A DNA stretch of 64,000 nucleotides, taken from positions 5,890,001-5,954,000 of the forward strand of contig NZ_JAPEOK010000001.1 of assembly GCF_026341515.1 (NCBI RefSeq), written 5' to 3'. This DNA is from Streptomyces sp. NBC_00878 (lineage in GTDB: Bacteria > Actinomycetota > Actinomycetes > Streptomycetales > Streptomycetaceae). The number at the start of each line of letters is the position of its first letter. Position 1 is the first letter of the stretch. Below are positions 42,544 through 51,537 of the stretch, piece by piece. Made by a program: the position numbers and the translations under genes. The notes under the pieces are model-generated. The model was not told where the DNA came from. It was given only the letters and a program-made list of their open reading frames with translations, and ran no database searches.

Positions 42544-42588
42544 CTGTCGGGGTGGCGGGATTTGAACCCACGACCTCTTCGTCCCGAA
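42544..42588. repeat. attR (right 45-bp att core)
   Basis: Identical over 45 bases to attL at 24852-24896. It forms the 3' half of the intact tRNA-Pro gene, from the anticodon loop to the acceptor 3' strand. Confidence 0.95.
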
Positions 42589-42620
42589 CGAAGCGCGCTG
42601 CCAAGCTGCGCTACACCCCG
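42547..42620 (-). tRNA. tRNA-Pro (anticodon CGG), reconstituted at attR
   Basis: A 74-nt cloverleaf read on the minus strand: acceptor CGGGGTG/CACCCCG with discriminator A; D-stem GCGC/GCGC; anticodon stem CTTCG/CGAAG with loop TTCGGGA (anticodon CGG); T-arm GTGGG-TTCAAAT-CCCGC. No CCA is encoded. The 5' 32 bases are chromosomal and the 3' part comes from the element, so the gene stays functional after integration. Confidence 0.96.
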
Positions 42621-42672
42621 ATGTCGCTGCTCAGCAGGCCACTCGCGTGGGCCACGTTCGTGGCGACGTCGT

Positions 42673-43476
42673 TTACTTTAGCCCACCGGTGGCCGGAGAC
42701 GAAATCCGGTTTTCGGGGGGTCGGTGGCGCCGCGGACCCGGGCGGATGTGGTCCAGGACGACGAGGAGAAGGGCCAGGGCGTAGCAGGCGAGGCCTAGGA
42801 CCGTGGCGTTGCCGAGGGCCTCTACGTAGCCGTGTCTGGGTACGTCGAGGAAGGAGTACGGGTAGCGGGCCTCGGCGTTGGGAGGCAGGAGTGCGCCCCG
42901 CGCGAGGGTGAAGGCCAAGTATGCGGCGGGGAGGATCAGCCACGTGGCCGCGGTGTGGAGGCGTAGCGGGCCCGGGCGGGTCAGCAGGAGCCAGTCCAGT
43001 ACGGCCATGACCGGGACCGCCGTGTGCAGGAGCTGGTTCGCGACGGCGTGCCAGCCGGTGAGCGTCTCGGCATCGCTCGTCATCGAGAAGGCGCTCGAAC
43101 CGTTCGCCAGGATCACGTGGTGGACCACGCCCGCGCCCACCGCGTACAGCAGCGTGCCGGCGGTGACGGCCGACGGCAGCGGGCGGCGGGCCGTCCATGC
43201 CCTCCAGGCCGAGGCGGTGAACACCGCGGCCACCACGATGCCGCTCAGGATCGTGAAGTGGCTCAGGACTCGGGACGGGGAGGCCAGCAGTAGCGCGAGC
43301 ACTACACCCGCCGTCGCCGTCCCTGCCACGAGGAGGCGGAAGGCGGCGACCAGGGGGCGTCGGACGCGGGGGATCACCGCGTCCGCCGGGACGACGGGGA
43401 CCACGGCGGCAGCCCTGGCGGCTATGCCGGGGATGACGGGTATGTCAGGGATATCCGCAGGTATGGGAGCGGTCAT
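42673..43476 (-). CDS. Pr6Pr family membrane protein
   Basis: 267 residues with about six TM helices ([46 protein letters not shown], ... [22 protein letters not shown]). [13 protein letters not shown] and [23 protein letters not shown] followed by [18 protein letters not shown] are signatures of the Pr6Pr/FAR-17a-like family. The N-terminus is an Ala/Pro/Val leader. ATG 43476 follows GTGAGGGC. Function in bacteria unknown. Confidence 0.9.
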   Translation of the reverse strand: MTAPIPADIPDIPVIPGIAARAAAVVPVVPADAVIPRVRRPLVAAFRLLVAGTATAGVVLALLLASPSRVLSHFTILSGIVVAAVFTASAWRAWTARRPLPSAVTAGTLLYAVGAGVVHHVILANGSSAFSMTSDAETLTGWHAVANQLLHTAVPVMAVLDWLLLTRPGPLRLHTAATWLILPAAYLAFTLARGALLPPNAEARYPYSFLDVPRHGYVEALGNATVLGLACYALALLLVVLDHIRPGPRRHRPPENRISSPATGGLK

Positions 43477-43619
43477 GCCCTCACGTTAAGCGGGGTGAAC
43501 AAAAGGGGCGATACGGGTTGAACCGGTCGAGTGGATGGATGGATGTGTGGGCGGGGGAGCGGGAGGGGTGGGTGGGTGGGGGAGGTGGTAACGCCCCCTC
43601 CTCCCCCCTCGCAATCCCC

Positions 43620-44552
43620 TCAGTCCCGCCTCGCCAACGTCAGCAACGTAACCTCCGGCGGGCACGCGAACCGTACCGGTGTGTAGCGGTTTGTTCCGCA
43701 GCCTGCCGATACGTGCATGTATGCCGTCCGCCCGGACTCCGCCTCCGTATGTGTGGACAGGCCCTTCGCCCGTGCCGTGTCCAGGTCGCAGTTCGTCACC
43801 AGGGCGCCGTAGAAGGGGAGGCACAGCTGGCCGCCGTGGGTGTGGCCGGCCAGGATCAGGGGGTAGCCGTCCGCGGTGAAGGCGTCGAGGGTGCGCAGGT
43901 ACGGGGCGTGCACGATGCCCATCGAGAAGTCGGCCGAGGTGGACGGGCCGCCGGCCACGCGCGCGTAGCGGTCGCGCTTGATGTGCGGGTCGTCGAGCCC
44001 GGTCAGCTCGATCTCGAAGCCGTCGATCTTCAGCGAACCCCGGACGTTCGTCAGGTTCAGCCAGCCCGCCGAGTCGAAGCCGTCGCGCAGCGACTCCCAC
44101 GGGTTGTGGACCACGTCGACGGCGGGCGCGTTGCCGTTCAGCCCGTGCCTGCCCTGAGCCTTGTCGAACAAGTAGCGTGCGGGGTTGCGGAGTTTGGGCC
44201 CGTAGTAGTCGTTCGAGCCGAAGACGTACACGCCCGGGAACTCCATCAGCGGACCGAGGGCGTCCAGCACCTCGGGCACGCCCTCCGGGTCGGACAGGTT
44301 GTCCCCGGTGTTGATGACGAAGTCGGGGCGCAGTCCGGCCAGCGAGCGCAGCCAGCGCTGCTTCTTGCGCTGGTCTCTCACCATGTGGATGTCGGAGACC
44401 TGGAGTATGCGCAGTGGCCGCATCCCCGGCGGCAGCACGGGGACGGTCACCCGCCGCAGACGGAAGGAGCGGGCCTCGAAACCCGCCGAGTAGAGCAGAC
44501 CGGCGGCGCCAGCCGCCGCGATTCCCAGAGGTACTCCGTATCGCGCGCGCAT
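43620..44552 (-). CDS. Metallophosphoesterase (calcineurin-like), membrane-anchored
   Basis: 310 residues. An N-terminal TM helix (GVPLGIAAAGAAGLLYSAGF) anchors an extracytoplasmic or peripheral phosphoesterase domain. The metal-binding motifs are complete: LQVSDIHMV (D-x-H), FVINTGDNL (GDN), VFGSNDYYG (GSND in place of GNH[DE]), LILAGHTHGGQL (GHTH). The group resembles YkuE-type enzymes that act on lipids or nucleotides; no substrate is proven. ATG 44552 is divergent from the YqeY gene. Confidence 0.93.
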   Translation of the reverse strand: MRARYGVPLGIAAAGAAGLLYSAGFEARSFRLRRVTVPVLPPGMRPLRILQVSDIHMVRDQRKKQRWLRSLAGLRPDFVINTGDNLSDPEGVPEVLDALGPLMEFPGVYVFGSNDYYGPKLRNPARYLFDKAQGRHGLNGNAPAVDVVHNPWESLRDGFDSAGWLNLTNVRGSLKIDGFEIELTGLDDPHIKRDRYARVAGGPSTSADFSMGIVHAPYLRTLDAFTADGYPLILAGHTHGGQLCLPFYGALVTNCDLDTARAKGLSTHTEAESGRTAYMHVSAGCGTNRYTPVRFACPPEVTLLTLARRD

Positions 44553-44694
44553 ACGTCCATCGTGTCAGACCACGCACACTCGTAAGACCATCGGAGGACC
44601 ATCGGAGGGGCATCGGAGGGGCATCGGAGGGGCATAGGAGGAGGCGCCCGAAATCCACGGGCAGCCGCCGCACCACACCTGCGACAATCACCCC

Positions 44695-45159
44695 ATGACC
44701 ACGCTCAAGTCGAAGCTGCAGGCAGACCTCAACGCCGCGATCAAGGGGCGCGACGAGCTCCGCTCCTCGACGCTCCGGCTGACCCTCGCCGCGATCCAGA
44801 AGGAGGAGGTCGCGGGTACGGAGAAGCGCGAGCTCTCCGACGACGAGGTACAGAAGGTGATCGCCAAGGAGGCGAAGAAGCGCCGCGAGGCGGCCGAGGC
44901 CTTCGCGCAGGGCGGCCGCGCCGAGTCGGCCGAGCGCGAGAAGGCGGAGGGTGTGATCCTCGCCGACTACCTGCCCAAGCAGCTCTCCGACGACGAGCTC
45001 CAGCAGATCGTCGTGCAGGCGGTCGAGGAGGCGAAGGCCGCCGGTGCCGAGGGCCCGCGTGCCATGGGCCAGGTCATGAAGATCGTGAACCCGAAGGTGG
45101 CCGGCCTGGCCGAGGGCGGCCGCGTCGCCGCGGCGGTCAAGAAGCTGCTCGCGGGCTGA
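44695..45159 (+). CDS. GatB/YqeY domain-containing protein
   Basis: 154 residues. LKSKLQADLNAAIKGRDELRSSTLRLTLAAIQKEEV followed by KREAAEAFAQGGRAESAEREKAE and the C-terminal PRAMGQVMKIVNPKVAGLAEGGRVAAAVKKLL are the YqeY signature, related to the tail domain of the GatB amidotransferase subunit. A role with tRNA is possible; no catalytic domain is present. A strong terminator hairpin follows between this gene and the convergent PBP gene. Confidence 0.95.
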   Translation: MTTLKSKLQADLNAAIKGRDELRSSTLRLTLAAIQKEEVAGTEKRELSDDEVQKVIAKEAKKRREAAEAFAQGGRAESAEREKAEGVILADYLPKQLSDDELQQIVVQAVEEAKAAGAEGPRAMGQVMKIVNPKVAGLAEGGRVAAAVKKLLAG

Positions 45160-45508
45160 GTTTCGCGGGCTGAGCCTCGCGGGCTGAGTCCGGGACCTTC
45201 GGGGCCCGCCGAGAATTGGGCTGAGCTCGGGCCTCCGGGGCCTCGGGGGCCGCCCGCCGGAACTCGGGCTCAGTCCGAGGCCGCCGTGACGGCCTTGGCC
45301 CAGGCCCATACCGATGGCCAGGCCCATACCGACGGCCTCGGCCATGCCGACAGCCCTGGCCATGCCGCCGTACGGCCGATGGCCTTCACCATGCCGCCGT
45401 ACGGCCGACGACCCCGGCCATGCCGCCGTACGCCGATGGGGGCGCCCCTAGTCACTAGGGGCGCCCCCATCGGCGTACAGAGAGCAGAGCAGGATTCAGG
45501 AACCCGGC
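45160..45508. terminator. Repeat-rich spacer with 24-bp perfect hairpin (45428-45478)
   Basis: The spacer between convergent yqeY and the PBP gene starts with tandem GCGGGCTGAG units (45150-45190). GGCCATGCCGCCGTACGGCC-type repeats (45350-45430) follow. A perfect 24-bp inverted repeat (45428-45451 and 45455-45478) with a 3-base loop follows and must act as a bidirectional terminator. I see no gene. Confidence 0.8.
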
Positions 45509-47782
45509 CTACGGGAAATTGCCGCCGTTCCCGTTCCCGTTCCCGCCGTCGTTTCCGCCGATCGTCCACTCCTCAGGGATCGAGATGGTCGGAGTGGGGA
45601 TCTGGGGATCACCGGTCCCGCCATTGTTCCCGTTCCCGCCGCCGTTCTCGTTCCCGCCGTTGTTCCCGTTGTCGCCTTCGTCCTCGTCGCCGCGGCCCTT
45701 GTCCTCGTCGACCTTGCGGTCGGGGATGTAGACCAGGTTGAAGGTGGGATTGTCCTTGCCCTCCAGGGCGCCGGTCATCATGTCCCGCCAGATCGGTCCG
45801 GGGACCTGACCACCGAAGACCTTCTCGTACGGGACACCGCCGATGGTGATGTTGGTCATGTGCCGCTTGTGGGCCGGGTCGCCGACCCAGACCGCGCCCG
45901 CCATGTTCGGCGTGTAGCCGACGAACCAGGCCGCGTAGCGCTCGTCCGTCGTACCGGTCTTGCCCGCGCTCGACCGGCCGTCGCTGAGGCCCGCCTGCTG
46001 ACCCGTACCGTCCTCGACCACGCCCTTGAGGATCGTGTTGATCGTGTCGGCGGTGGTCTCGGACATCGTGCGTCGGCAGCTCGTCTTCGGCACGGGCAGG
46101 GACTTCTTCTGACCGCCGACGGTCTGGCTGATCGACTCGATGGCGACCGGCGAGCAGGACGTGCCCCGCGCGGCGAACGTCGCGTACGCGCTCGCCATCG
46201 TCAGCGGGGACATCTCCTGCGTGCCCAGGGCGATGGACGGGGCCTGGTTCATCTTGGTGCCGTCGGCGCGCTCGACGCCCATCTTGGCCGCAAGCTCGGT
46301 CACCGGGCAGATGCCGATGTCGCTGATCAGCTGTACGTAGTAGGTGTTGACCGACTTCGCGGTCGCTTCCTTCATGTCGTACGGGCCGACCTCGGTGGAG
46401 TTCTCGTTGGTGACCGGGACGTTCTTTTCGTTCCAGCTCTTGCCGTTACAGGCCGAGACCGGGCTCGGGTAGTCCATCTCGTACGGCGACGGGTACACCT
46501 GCGTCGCGGGCCTGCCGCCCTCGATGGCGGCCGCGGCCACGATCGGCTTGAACGTCGAACCGGGCTGGTAGCCCGCGCCGCCGCCCATGCCCTTGTCCAC
46601 GGACAGGTTGATCGTCGTCTCGTTCTTGGCGAGGCCGTACGGACGGGACTGGCCCATCGCCAGGATCTTGCCGGTGCCGGGCTCGACGATGGTGGCGGCG
46701 GTGGCCACGTCGTCGGTCTTGTAGACGTGGTCCTTGATCGACTTCTGAGCCGACTTCTGGGACTGCGGGTCGAGCGTCGTGCGGATCGTCAGGCCGCCCT
46801 TGTTCCAGACCTTGGCCCGGGCCGCCTTGGTCTTGCCGAAGACCGGGTCGTTGAGCAGCACCTTGCGGACGTAGTCACAGAAGAAACCGGCGCCCTTGAC
46901 CGCCGTGATGCAGCCGTTCTTCGGCTTGCTGACCTTCAGGCCGAGCGGCTTCTTCATGGCCTTGTCGGCCTCCGCCTGCGAGATGTCCTGGACGTCGGCC
47001 ATGCGCTGCAGCACCACGTTGCGCCGCTTCGTGGCCTCGGCCTCGTCGTTGACCGGGTCGTACCGGCTCGGCGACTGGACGATGCCGGCGAGCAGCGCGG
47101 CCTCCTCCACCTTCAGGTCCTTGGCGGACTTGGAGAAGTAACGCTGGGCCGCGGCCTCGACTCCGTACGCCTGTTGCCCGAAGAACGTGATGTTCAGGTA
47201 GTTCTCGAGGATCTTCTTCTTGCCGAGCTCCTCCTCGACCTGGATCGCGAACTTCAGCTCGCGGACCTTCCGGCCGAGGGTCTGCTGGGTGGCCTGGGCG
47301 ACCTTGGTCTGGTCGTCGCCGGCCTCCTCCACGAAGACGTTCTTCACGTACTGCTGCGTGAGCGTGGAGGCGCCCTGGGAGACGCCGCCGCTCTGCGCGT
47401 TCTTGTTGAGGGCGCGCAGGACGCCCTTGAGGTCGACCGCGCCGTGCTCGTAGAAGCGCGAGTCCTCGATCGCGACGATCGCCTTCTGCATGTACGGCGA
47501 GATGTTCTTGAGGTCGACCACCGTGCGGTCACGTGAGTAGACCGTGGCGATCTGGCCGCCCTTGCTGTCCAGGATCGTGGTGCGCTGGCTCAGTGGAGGC
47601 CGCTTCAGGTTGGTCGGGATCTCGTCGAATCCCTCGACCGAACCCTTGGCCGCGAGACCGAGCGCGCCGAACGCCGGCACGGCGATGCCGGCCATGACGG
47701 CTCCCGCGAGCACACTGACACCGAGGAACTTGGCGGCCTGCTGCGTTGGAGACAGACCTCCGCCCGAGCGCTTGTTTGGCAT
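45509..47782 (-). CDS. Bifunctional class A penicillin-binding protein
   Basis: 757 residues. One N-terminal TM helix (AAKFLGVSVLAGAVMAGIAVPAFGALGL) precedes a GT51 transglycosylase domain with catalytic Glu in AIVAIEDSRFYEHGAVD (near residue 105) and GASTLTQQYVKN. The transpeptidase domain has SxxK (PGSTFKPIV, near residue 408), SxN (SVNTYYVQL) and KTG (GKTGTTDERYAAWFVGYTP). The C-terminal tail is Asn/Gly-rich (NGNNGGNENGGGNGNNGG), a Streptomyces feature. It polymerises and crosslinks peptidoglycan. Its gene is divergent from wblA, as in other Streptomyces. Confidence 0.97.
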   Translation of the reverse strand: MPNKRSGGGLSPTQQAAKFLGVSVLAGAVMAGIAVPAFGALGLAAKGSVEGFDEIPTNLKRPPLSQRTTILDSKGGQIATVYSRDRTVVDLKNISPYMQKAIVAIEDSRFYEHGAVDLKGVLRALNKNAQSGGVSQGASTLTQQYVKNVFVEEAGDDQTKVAQATQQTLGRKVRELKFAIQVEEELGKKKILENYLNITFFGQQAYGVEAAAQRYFSKSAKDLKVEEAALLAGIVQSPSRYDPVNDEAEATKRRNVVLQRMADVQDISQAEADKAMKKPLGLKVSKPKNGCITAVKGAGFFCDYVRKVLLNDPVFGKTKAARAKVWNKGGLTIRTTLDPQSQKSAQKSIKDHVYKTDDVATAATIVEPGTGKILAMGQSRPYGLAKNETTINLSVDKGMGGGAGYQPGSTFKPIVAAAAIEGGRPATQVYPSPYEMDYPSPVSACNGKSWNEKNVPVTNENSTEVGPYDMKEATAKSVNTYYVQLISDIGICPVTELAAKMGVERADGTKMNQAPSIALGTQEMSPLTMASAYATFAARGTSCSPVAIESISQTVGGQKKSLPVPKTSCRRTMSETTADTINTILKGVVEDGTGQQAGLSDGRSSAGKTGTTDERYAAWFVGYTPNMAGAVWVGDPAHKRHMTNITIGGVPYEKVFGGQVPGPIWRDMMTGALEGKDNPTFNLVYIPDRKVDEDKGRGDEDEGDNGNNGGNENGGGNGNNGGTGDPQIPTPTISIPEEWTIGGNDGGNGNGNGGNFP

Positions 47783-48190
47783 GAGGGCAGCCTACGTTCT
47801 CATTCGCCGGACACACGTACAGGCCTTGGCCTAAGCTGCTCTCAACTGTCACAGCAGTAGGGCTACGTATCAATACGTCCGGCGACCCCGAATCGTTTCG
47901 GTCGGCACTCGACTTTTTTGTTGAGGACGTGCCCGAATCCGCCTCATGTGTCAGTTGTCGTCCGTTGTGACGCAACTCAACTGCCCCGGTTTGCCGGGAA
48001 GGTCACGCATGTCGCCGGGTCACTCCGTTGGGTGATCTGTCGCGTACCCATAGTCCATTCGGGCCATTCAAGATTGGGCCCGAAGGGGCTGGTTGACTGT
48101 GCCCACCTTCCGTAACGTCCTCAACTGGCGGCGGTGAATATGCCGCTGCCGCCGTGGGGGAGCCTCGATTCGGGAGAGGACGGCGCCGGT
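47783..48190. promoter_or_regulatory. Divergent PBP / wblA promoter region
   Basis: This 408-base spacer contains no gene. It should hold the wblA promoter, which is known to be under developmental control in Streptomyces, and the PBP promoter. Relatively AT-rich segments at 47870-47940 (including CGACTTTTTTGTTGAGG) are the best promoter candidates. I could not identify a BldD or other operator with confidence. Confidence 0.4.
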
Positions 48191-48529
48191 ATGGGCTGGG
48201 TAACCGACTGGAGTGCGCAGGCGGCCTGCCGCACTACCGATCCGGATGAACTGTTCGTTCAAGGAGCAGCGCAGAACAGGGCCAAGGCAGTGTGCACCGG
48301 ATGTCCGGTACGCACGGAGTGCCTGGCCGACGCGCTGGACAACCGCGTCGAGTTCGGCGTGTGGGGAGGAATGACGGAGCGGGAGCGCCGCGCACTGTTG
48401 CGCAGGCGGCCCACCGTCACCTCTTGGCGCAGGCTGCTCGAAACCGCGCGTACCGAGTACGAGCGGGGGGCGGGAATCCTGCCCCTCGACGAGGAAGAGG
48501 TGTACGAGAACTACGCGGCGGTCGGCTGA
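48191..48529 (+). CDS. wblA: WhiB-family developmental regulator WblA
   Basis: 112 residues. It has the four WhiB cluster Cys (C13, C35, C38, C44; CTGCPVRTEC), the GVWGG turn (56-60) and the RRALLRRRPTV basic segment. MGWVTDWSAQAACRTTDPDELFVQGAAQNRAKAVC matches WblA as I remember it. WblA binds a 4Fe-4S cluster and regulates the switch from aerial growth to sporulation and antibiotic production. I used the ATG at 48191; the open frame from 48134 is longer but gives a non-standard N-terminus. Location between PBP and arsA genes matches the S. coelicolor locus. Confidence 0.96.
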   Translation: MGWVTDWSAQAACRTTDPDELFVQGAAQNRAKAVCTGCPVRTECLADALDNRVEFGVWGGMTERERRALLRRRPTVTSWRRLLETARTEYERGAGILPLDEEEVYENYAAVG

Positions 48530-48557
48530 CCCGCCTCTCTCCACCTCCGCACGCAAC

Positions 48558-48576
48558 CGGGGCCCCGGCGGCCCCG
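48558..48576 (+). terminator. Candidate wblA terminator
   Basis: A 7-bp stem CGGGGCC (48558-48564) and GGCCCCG (48570-48576) with a 5-base loop lies 29 bases after the wblA stop. A second small hairpin GGGGCC/GGCCCC (48850-48866) lies just before the end of the convergent arsA gene. The rest of 48577-48874 is repetitive (TACGGTCTCGT-like units) and gene-free. Confidence 0.55.
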
Positions 48577-48874
48577 TGTGCGTCAGGGGGTGCGCATCAG
48601 GACACGTCAGGGGGCCACGTGACGTACACACACGTGACCCCGTTCGGCGTCATGTCCGGCTGGCTCCGTGCTCAGCTGGCTTCGTGCTCGTACGGTCTCG
48701 TCTGGCTTCGTGCTTGTACGGTGTCGATCCGTTCGGCCGGTCTCGTATCGTCCGTACGGTCTCGTAGTTCGTGTGTCCGTCCCTCGGTTCCGTGTAGTTG
48801 GCGGCGCGTCGTATACGGCGTCTGCGTGCGACACGCCTGAGTGCGGCATGGGGCCTCTGTGGCCCCGAGGGGGC

Positions 48875-50410
48875 CTACGCAGCTCCGGTCGGCGGGGTAC
48901 CGGCACCGGCCGCGAGTCGGTTTCCGATGTCCCGTAGTCCCGCGAGGTCGTGCACATCGCCGGGCAGCGCGGCCACTTCGGCCACCGCCACTTCGGGGTG
49001 GCGGGCGGCGAAGCGGTCACGTGTGCGCTGCTCACGGGAGAGCAGCTGCATGCGCTCGGCGTGCAGCCTCAGCAGGCCTGCGGTGAGTTGTTCGACGGTG
49101 CGGTCGTCTGCGTGGTCGTCCGTGTGGTCGTCCGTCCCGGCTGCTTCGGCGGTGGTCCGGTCCGCGGCGGGGGAGCCTGCGTCGGGCGCGGGAGCCTCGG
49201 GAACGGTGGTCTGGGTAGCGGGTGATTCTGAACTGCCGTACGTGTCGGGAGAGTTACGAAGACCAGCTTTCCCGTCCATCTGATCAACAATGCGGGCCTC
49301 ATCAAGATTTTCCGCGGCGCCGAGCGCCCGCTCCGCGGACAACTGGGCCGCGCCGCTGCCGTGGACGCGGTTCAGCACGAGCCCCGCGAACGGCATGTCC
49401 TCGGCGGCCAGCCGCTCCACGAAGTACGCCGCCTCGCGCAGCGCGTCCCGCTCAGGGGCCGCGACGACCAGGAACGCCGTCCCGGGCGCCTGGAGCAGCT
49501 TGTACGTGGCGTCCGCGCGGGTACGGAAACCACCGAAGGTGGTGTCCATGGCGGCCACGAACGTCTGGACGTCCTTGAGGAGCTGGCCGCCCAGCAGCTT
49601 GCCGATGGTGCCGGTCATCATCGACATCCCCACGTTCAGGAACTTCATCCCGGCGCGTCCGCCCAGCTTCGCCGGTGCCGTCAGCAGCCGGATCAACTTG
49701 CCGTCCAGGAACGACCCGAGCCGCTTCGGGGCGTCCAGGAAGTCGAGCGCCGAGCGCGAGGGCGGGGTGTCGACGACGATGAGGTCCCACTCGTCGCGGG
49801 CCCGCAACTGTCCCAGCTTCTCCATCGCCATGTACTCCTGCGTGCCCGCGAAGCCCGCCGAAAGCGACTGGTAGAAGGGGTTGTTGAGGATCGCGGCCGC
49901 TCGCTCGCGGTCCGCGTGCGCCTCGACGATCTCGTCGAAGGTGCGCTTCATGTCGAGCATCATCGCGTGCAGTTCACCGTCCGCGGAGTCGTCGACGCCC
50001 TTCACCCGGCGCGGGGTGTTGTCGAGCGCGTCGATGCCCATCGACTGGGCGAGCCTGCGCGCCGGGTCGATGGTGAGGACGACCACCTTGCGGCCGCGCT
50101 CGGCCGCGCGCAGCCCGAGGGCCGCTGCCGTCGTGGTCTTGCCGACGCCGCCGGAGCCGCAGCAGACCACGATGCGGGTCTTCGGGTCGTCGATCAGCGG
50201 GTCGACGTCCAGGACGGTGGCGGCGTCTATGGCGCGGGCGGCGTCCTGCGCGTACGCACCACCCGTGTTGGTGCCGCTGTCGGGCGCGTGCGTACCCGCC
50301 TGGGTGTCGCTGTCGGGCGCGTTCGTCCCTGTGTGTGCGTCGTCGGTGTGCGGGTGGGCCGGATCGGTTGCGTGGGCCGGGGTGTGTGCGCGGGCGGGGT
50401 CCTGGCTCAT
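48875..50410 (-). CDS. ArsA-type anion-transporting ATPase, second of pair
   Basis: 511 residues. After an Ala/His/Thr/Asp-rich leader of ~75 residues comes the deviant Walker A CCGSGGVGKTTTAAALGL. Switch I (LTIDPARRLAQSMGI) and switch II (WDLIVVDTPPSRSALDFL) are those of ArsA/GET3 ATPases. A C-terminal His/Asp/Thr-rich linker (TDDHTDDHADDRTVEQL) interrupts the last helices. It overlaps the upstream ArsA gene by 4 bases (ATGA). Actinomycete ArsA pairs are not tied to arsenic resistance; the role is unknown, possibly in protein targeting or cell-envelope biology. Confidence 0.92.
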   Translation of the reverse strand: MSQDPARAHTPAHATDPAHPHTDDAHTGTNAPDSDTQAGTHAPDSGTNTGGAYAQDAARAIDAATVLDVDPLIDDPKTRIVVCCGSGGVGKTTTAAALGLRAAERGRKVVVLTIDPARRLAQSMGIDALDNTPRRVKGVDDSADGELHAMMLDMKRTFDEIVEAHADRERAAAILNNPFYQSLSAGFAGTQEYMAMEKLGQLRARDEWDLIVVDTPPSRSALDFLDAPKRLGSFLDGKLIRLLTAPAKLGGRAGMKFLNVGMSMMTGTIGKLLGGQLLKDVQTFVAAMDTTFGGFRTRADATYKLLQAPGTAFLVVAAPERDALREAAYFVERLAAEDMPFAGLVLNRVHGSGAAQLSAERALGAAENLDEARIVDQMDGKAGLRNSPDTYGSSESPATQTTVPEAPAPDAGSPAADRTTAEAAGTDDHTDDHADDRTVEQLTAGLLRLHAERMQLLSREQRTRDRFAARHPEVAVAEVAALPGDVHDLAGLRDIGNRLAAGAGTPPTGAA

Positions 50411-51384
50411 GAGATCCCTTGCTGACGCAGTTCCGTGGCGAGTTCGTACAGGCCCGCGAGGTCCATTCCCTCGGCGAGCAGCGGGAGTTCGTGCAGCGGG
50501 AGGCCCAGATCCTGGAGCACGGCCCGCTGTTCGCGCTCCAGCGCGTGCCGCTCGGCGTACTCGTCGGCCTGGGTCAGTAGCGGCTCCACGAGCCGCTCGG
50601 CGATCTGGCCGCGGCGCGCGCCGCCGAGCCCCGCGGCGGACAGCGACTTGGCGATCGCCGTCCGCGGTGCCTCGCGGGTGAGCGCGAGATCGGTCTCGTC
50701 GAGGATCGCGGGCCGCACCATGTTCACGATGATCCGCCCGACCGGCAGCCGTGCGGCGCGCAGCTCGGCGATGCCGTCCGCGGTCTCCTGGACGGGCATT
50801 TCCTCCAGAAGCGTCACCATGTGCACGGCGGTCTCGGGCGACTTGAGCACCCGCATGACGGCCTGCGCCTGATTGTGTATCGGGCCGATCTTGGCGAGCC
50901 CCGCCACCTCGTCGTTCACGTTCAGGAAGCGGGTGATCCGACCGGTCGGCGGTGCGTCCATCACCACGTAGTCGTACGCGAAGCGCCCGCGCTTGTCCTT
51001 GCGGCGCACGGCCTCACAGGCCTTGCCCGTGAGGAGTACGTCCCTGAGGCCCGGTGCGACGGTGGTCGCGAAGTCGATGGCGCCGAGCTTCTTCAGGGCG
51101 CGTCCGGCGCTGCCGAGCTTGTAGAACATCTGGAGGTAGTCCAGAAGGGCCAGTTCGGGATCGATGGCGAGGGCGAACACCTCCCCGCCACCGGGAGCGA
51201 CGGCGATCTTCCGCTCCTCATAGGGCAGCGCCTCCGCTTCGAAGAGCTGTGCGATGCCCTGTCTGCCCTCGACCTCGACCAGAAGAGCGCGCTTGCCCTC
51301 TGTCGCGAGGGCGAGCGCTAGTGCTGCGGCTACCGTGGTCTTGCCGGTACCGCCCTTGCCACTGACGACCTGGAGCCTGCTCAC
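50407..51384 (-). CDS. ArsA-type ATPase, first of pair
   Basis: 325 residues from GTG 51384. MSRLQVVSGKGGTGKTTVAAALALALATEGKRALLVEVEGRQG has the deviant Walker A, and YDYVVMDAPPTGRITRFLNV is switch II. It is shorter than its neighbour and lacks the long linkers. The two genes overlap, so the ATPases are probably made together and may heterodimerise as in ArsA/GET3. Start was set at the MSRLQVV reading because upstream frame (to 51807) is not coding. Confidence 0.93.
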   Translation of the reverse strand: MSRLQVVSGKGGTGKTTVAAALALALATEGKRALLVEVEGRQGIAQLFEAEALPYEERKIAVAPGGGEVFALAIDPELALLDYLQMFYKLGSAGRALKKLGAIDFATTVAPGLRDVLLTGKACEAVRRKDKRGRFAYDYVVMDAPPTGRITRFLNVNDEVAGLAKIGPIHNQAQAVMRVLKSPETAVHMVTLLEEMPVQETADGIAELRAARLPVGRIIVNMVRPAILDETDLALTREAPRTAIAKSLSAAGLGGARRGQIAERLVEPLLTQADEYAERHALEREQRAVLQDLGLPLHELPLLAEGMDLAGLYELATELRQQGIS

Positions 51385-51537
51385 GTCTTCGAGCCTAACC
51401 AGTCGACCGCCGGAGTAAGCAGGAGGCTGTGGACAACGTGTGCGCCAGGCATGCCCCAGGTTCCGTACGTGGTCCCGTACGTGGTCCTGGACGAGGCCCG
51501 CGGAAGGGCGTGCGCGGCAGCGGATACAGTCGCCTTC

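Larger units (their letters stand above)
24852..42588. mobile_element. pSAM2-like integrative and conjugative element (AICE) in tRNA-Pro
   Basis: The 17.7-kb element is bounded by 45-base identical direct repeats (24852-24896 and 42544-42588) that cover the 3' part of tRNA-Pro. It has the full AICE core in pSAM2-like order: tyrosine integrase and excisionase next to attR, HUH rolling-circle initiator, small spread proteins, FtsK-like conjugal translocase, Pra-type activator, KorSA-type GntR repressor and Pif-type Nudix protein. The element side of attR restores a complete tRNA-Pro, as expected of site-specific integration. Accessory genes fill 25.0-34.7 kb. All core functions look intact, so it could still excise and transfer; that is inference. 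Confidence 0.95.

Noticed and set aside
45860..47536. 558-codon plus-strand frame
   Set aside because: Lies fully antisense to the PBP gene and encodes only Arg/Leu/Asp-biased low-complexity sequence.
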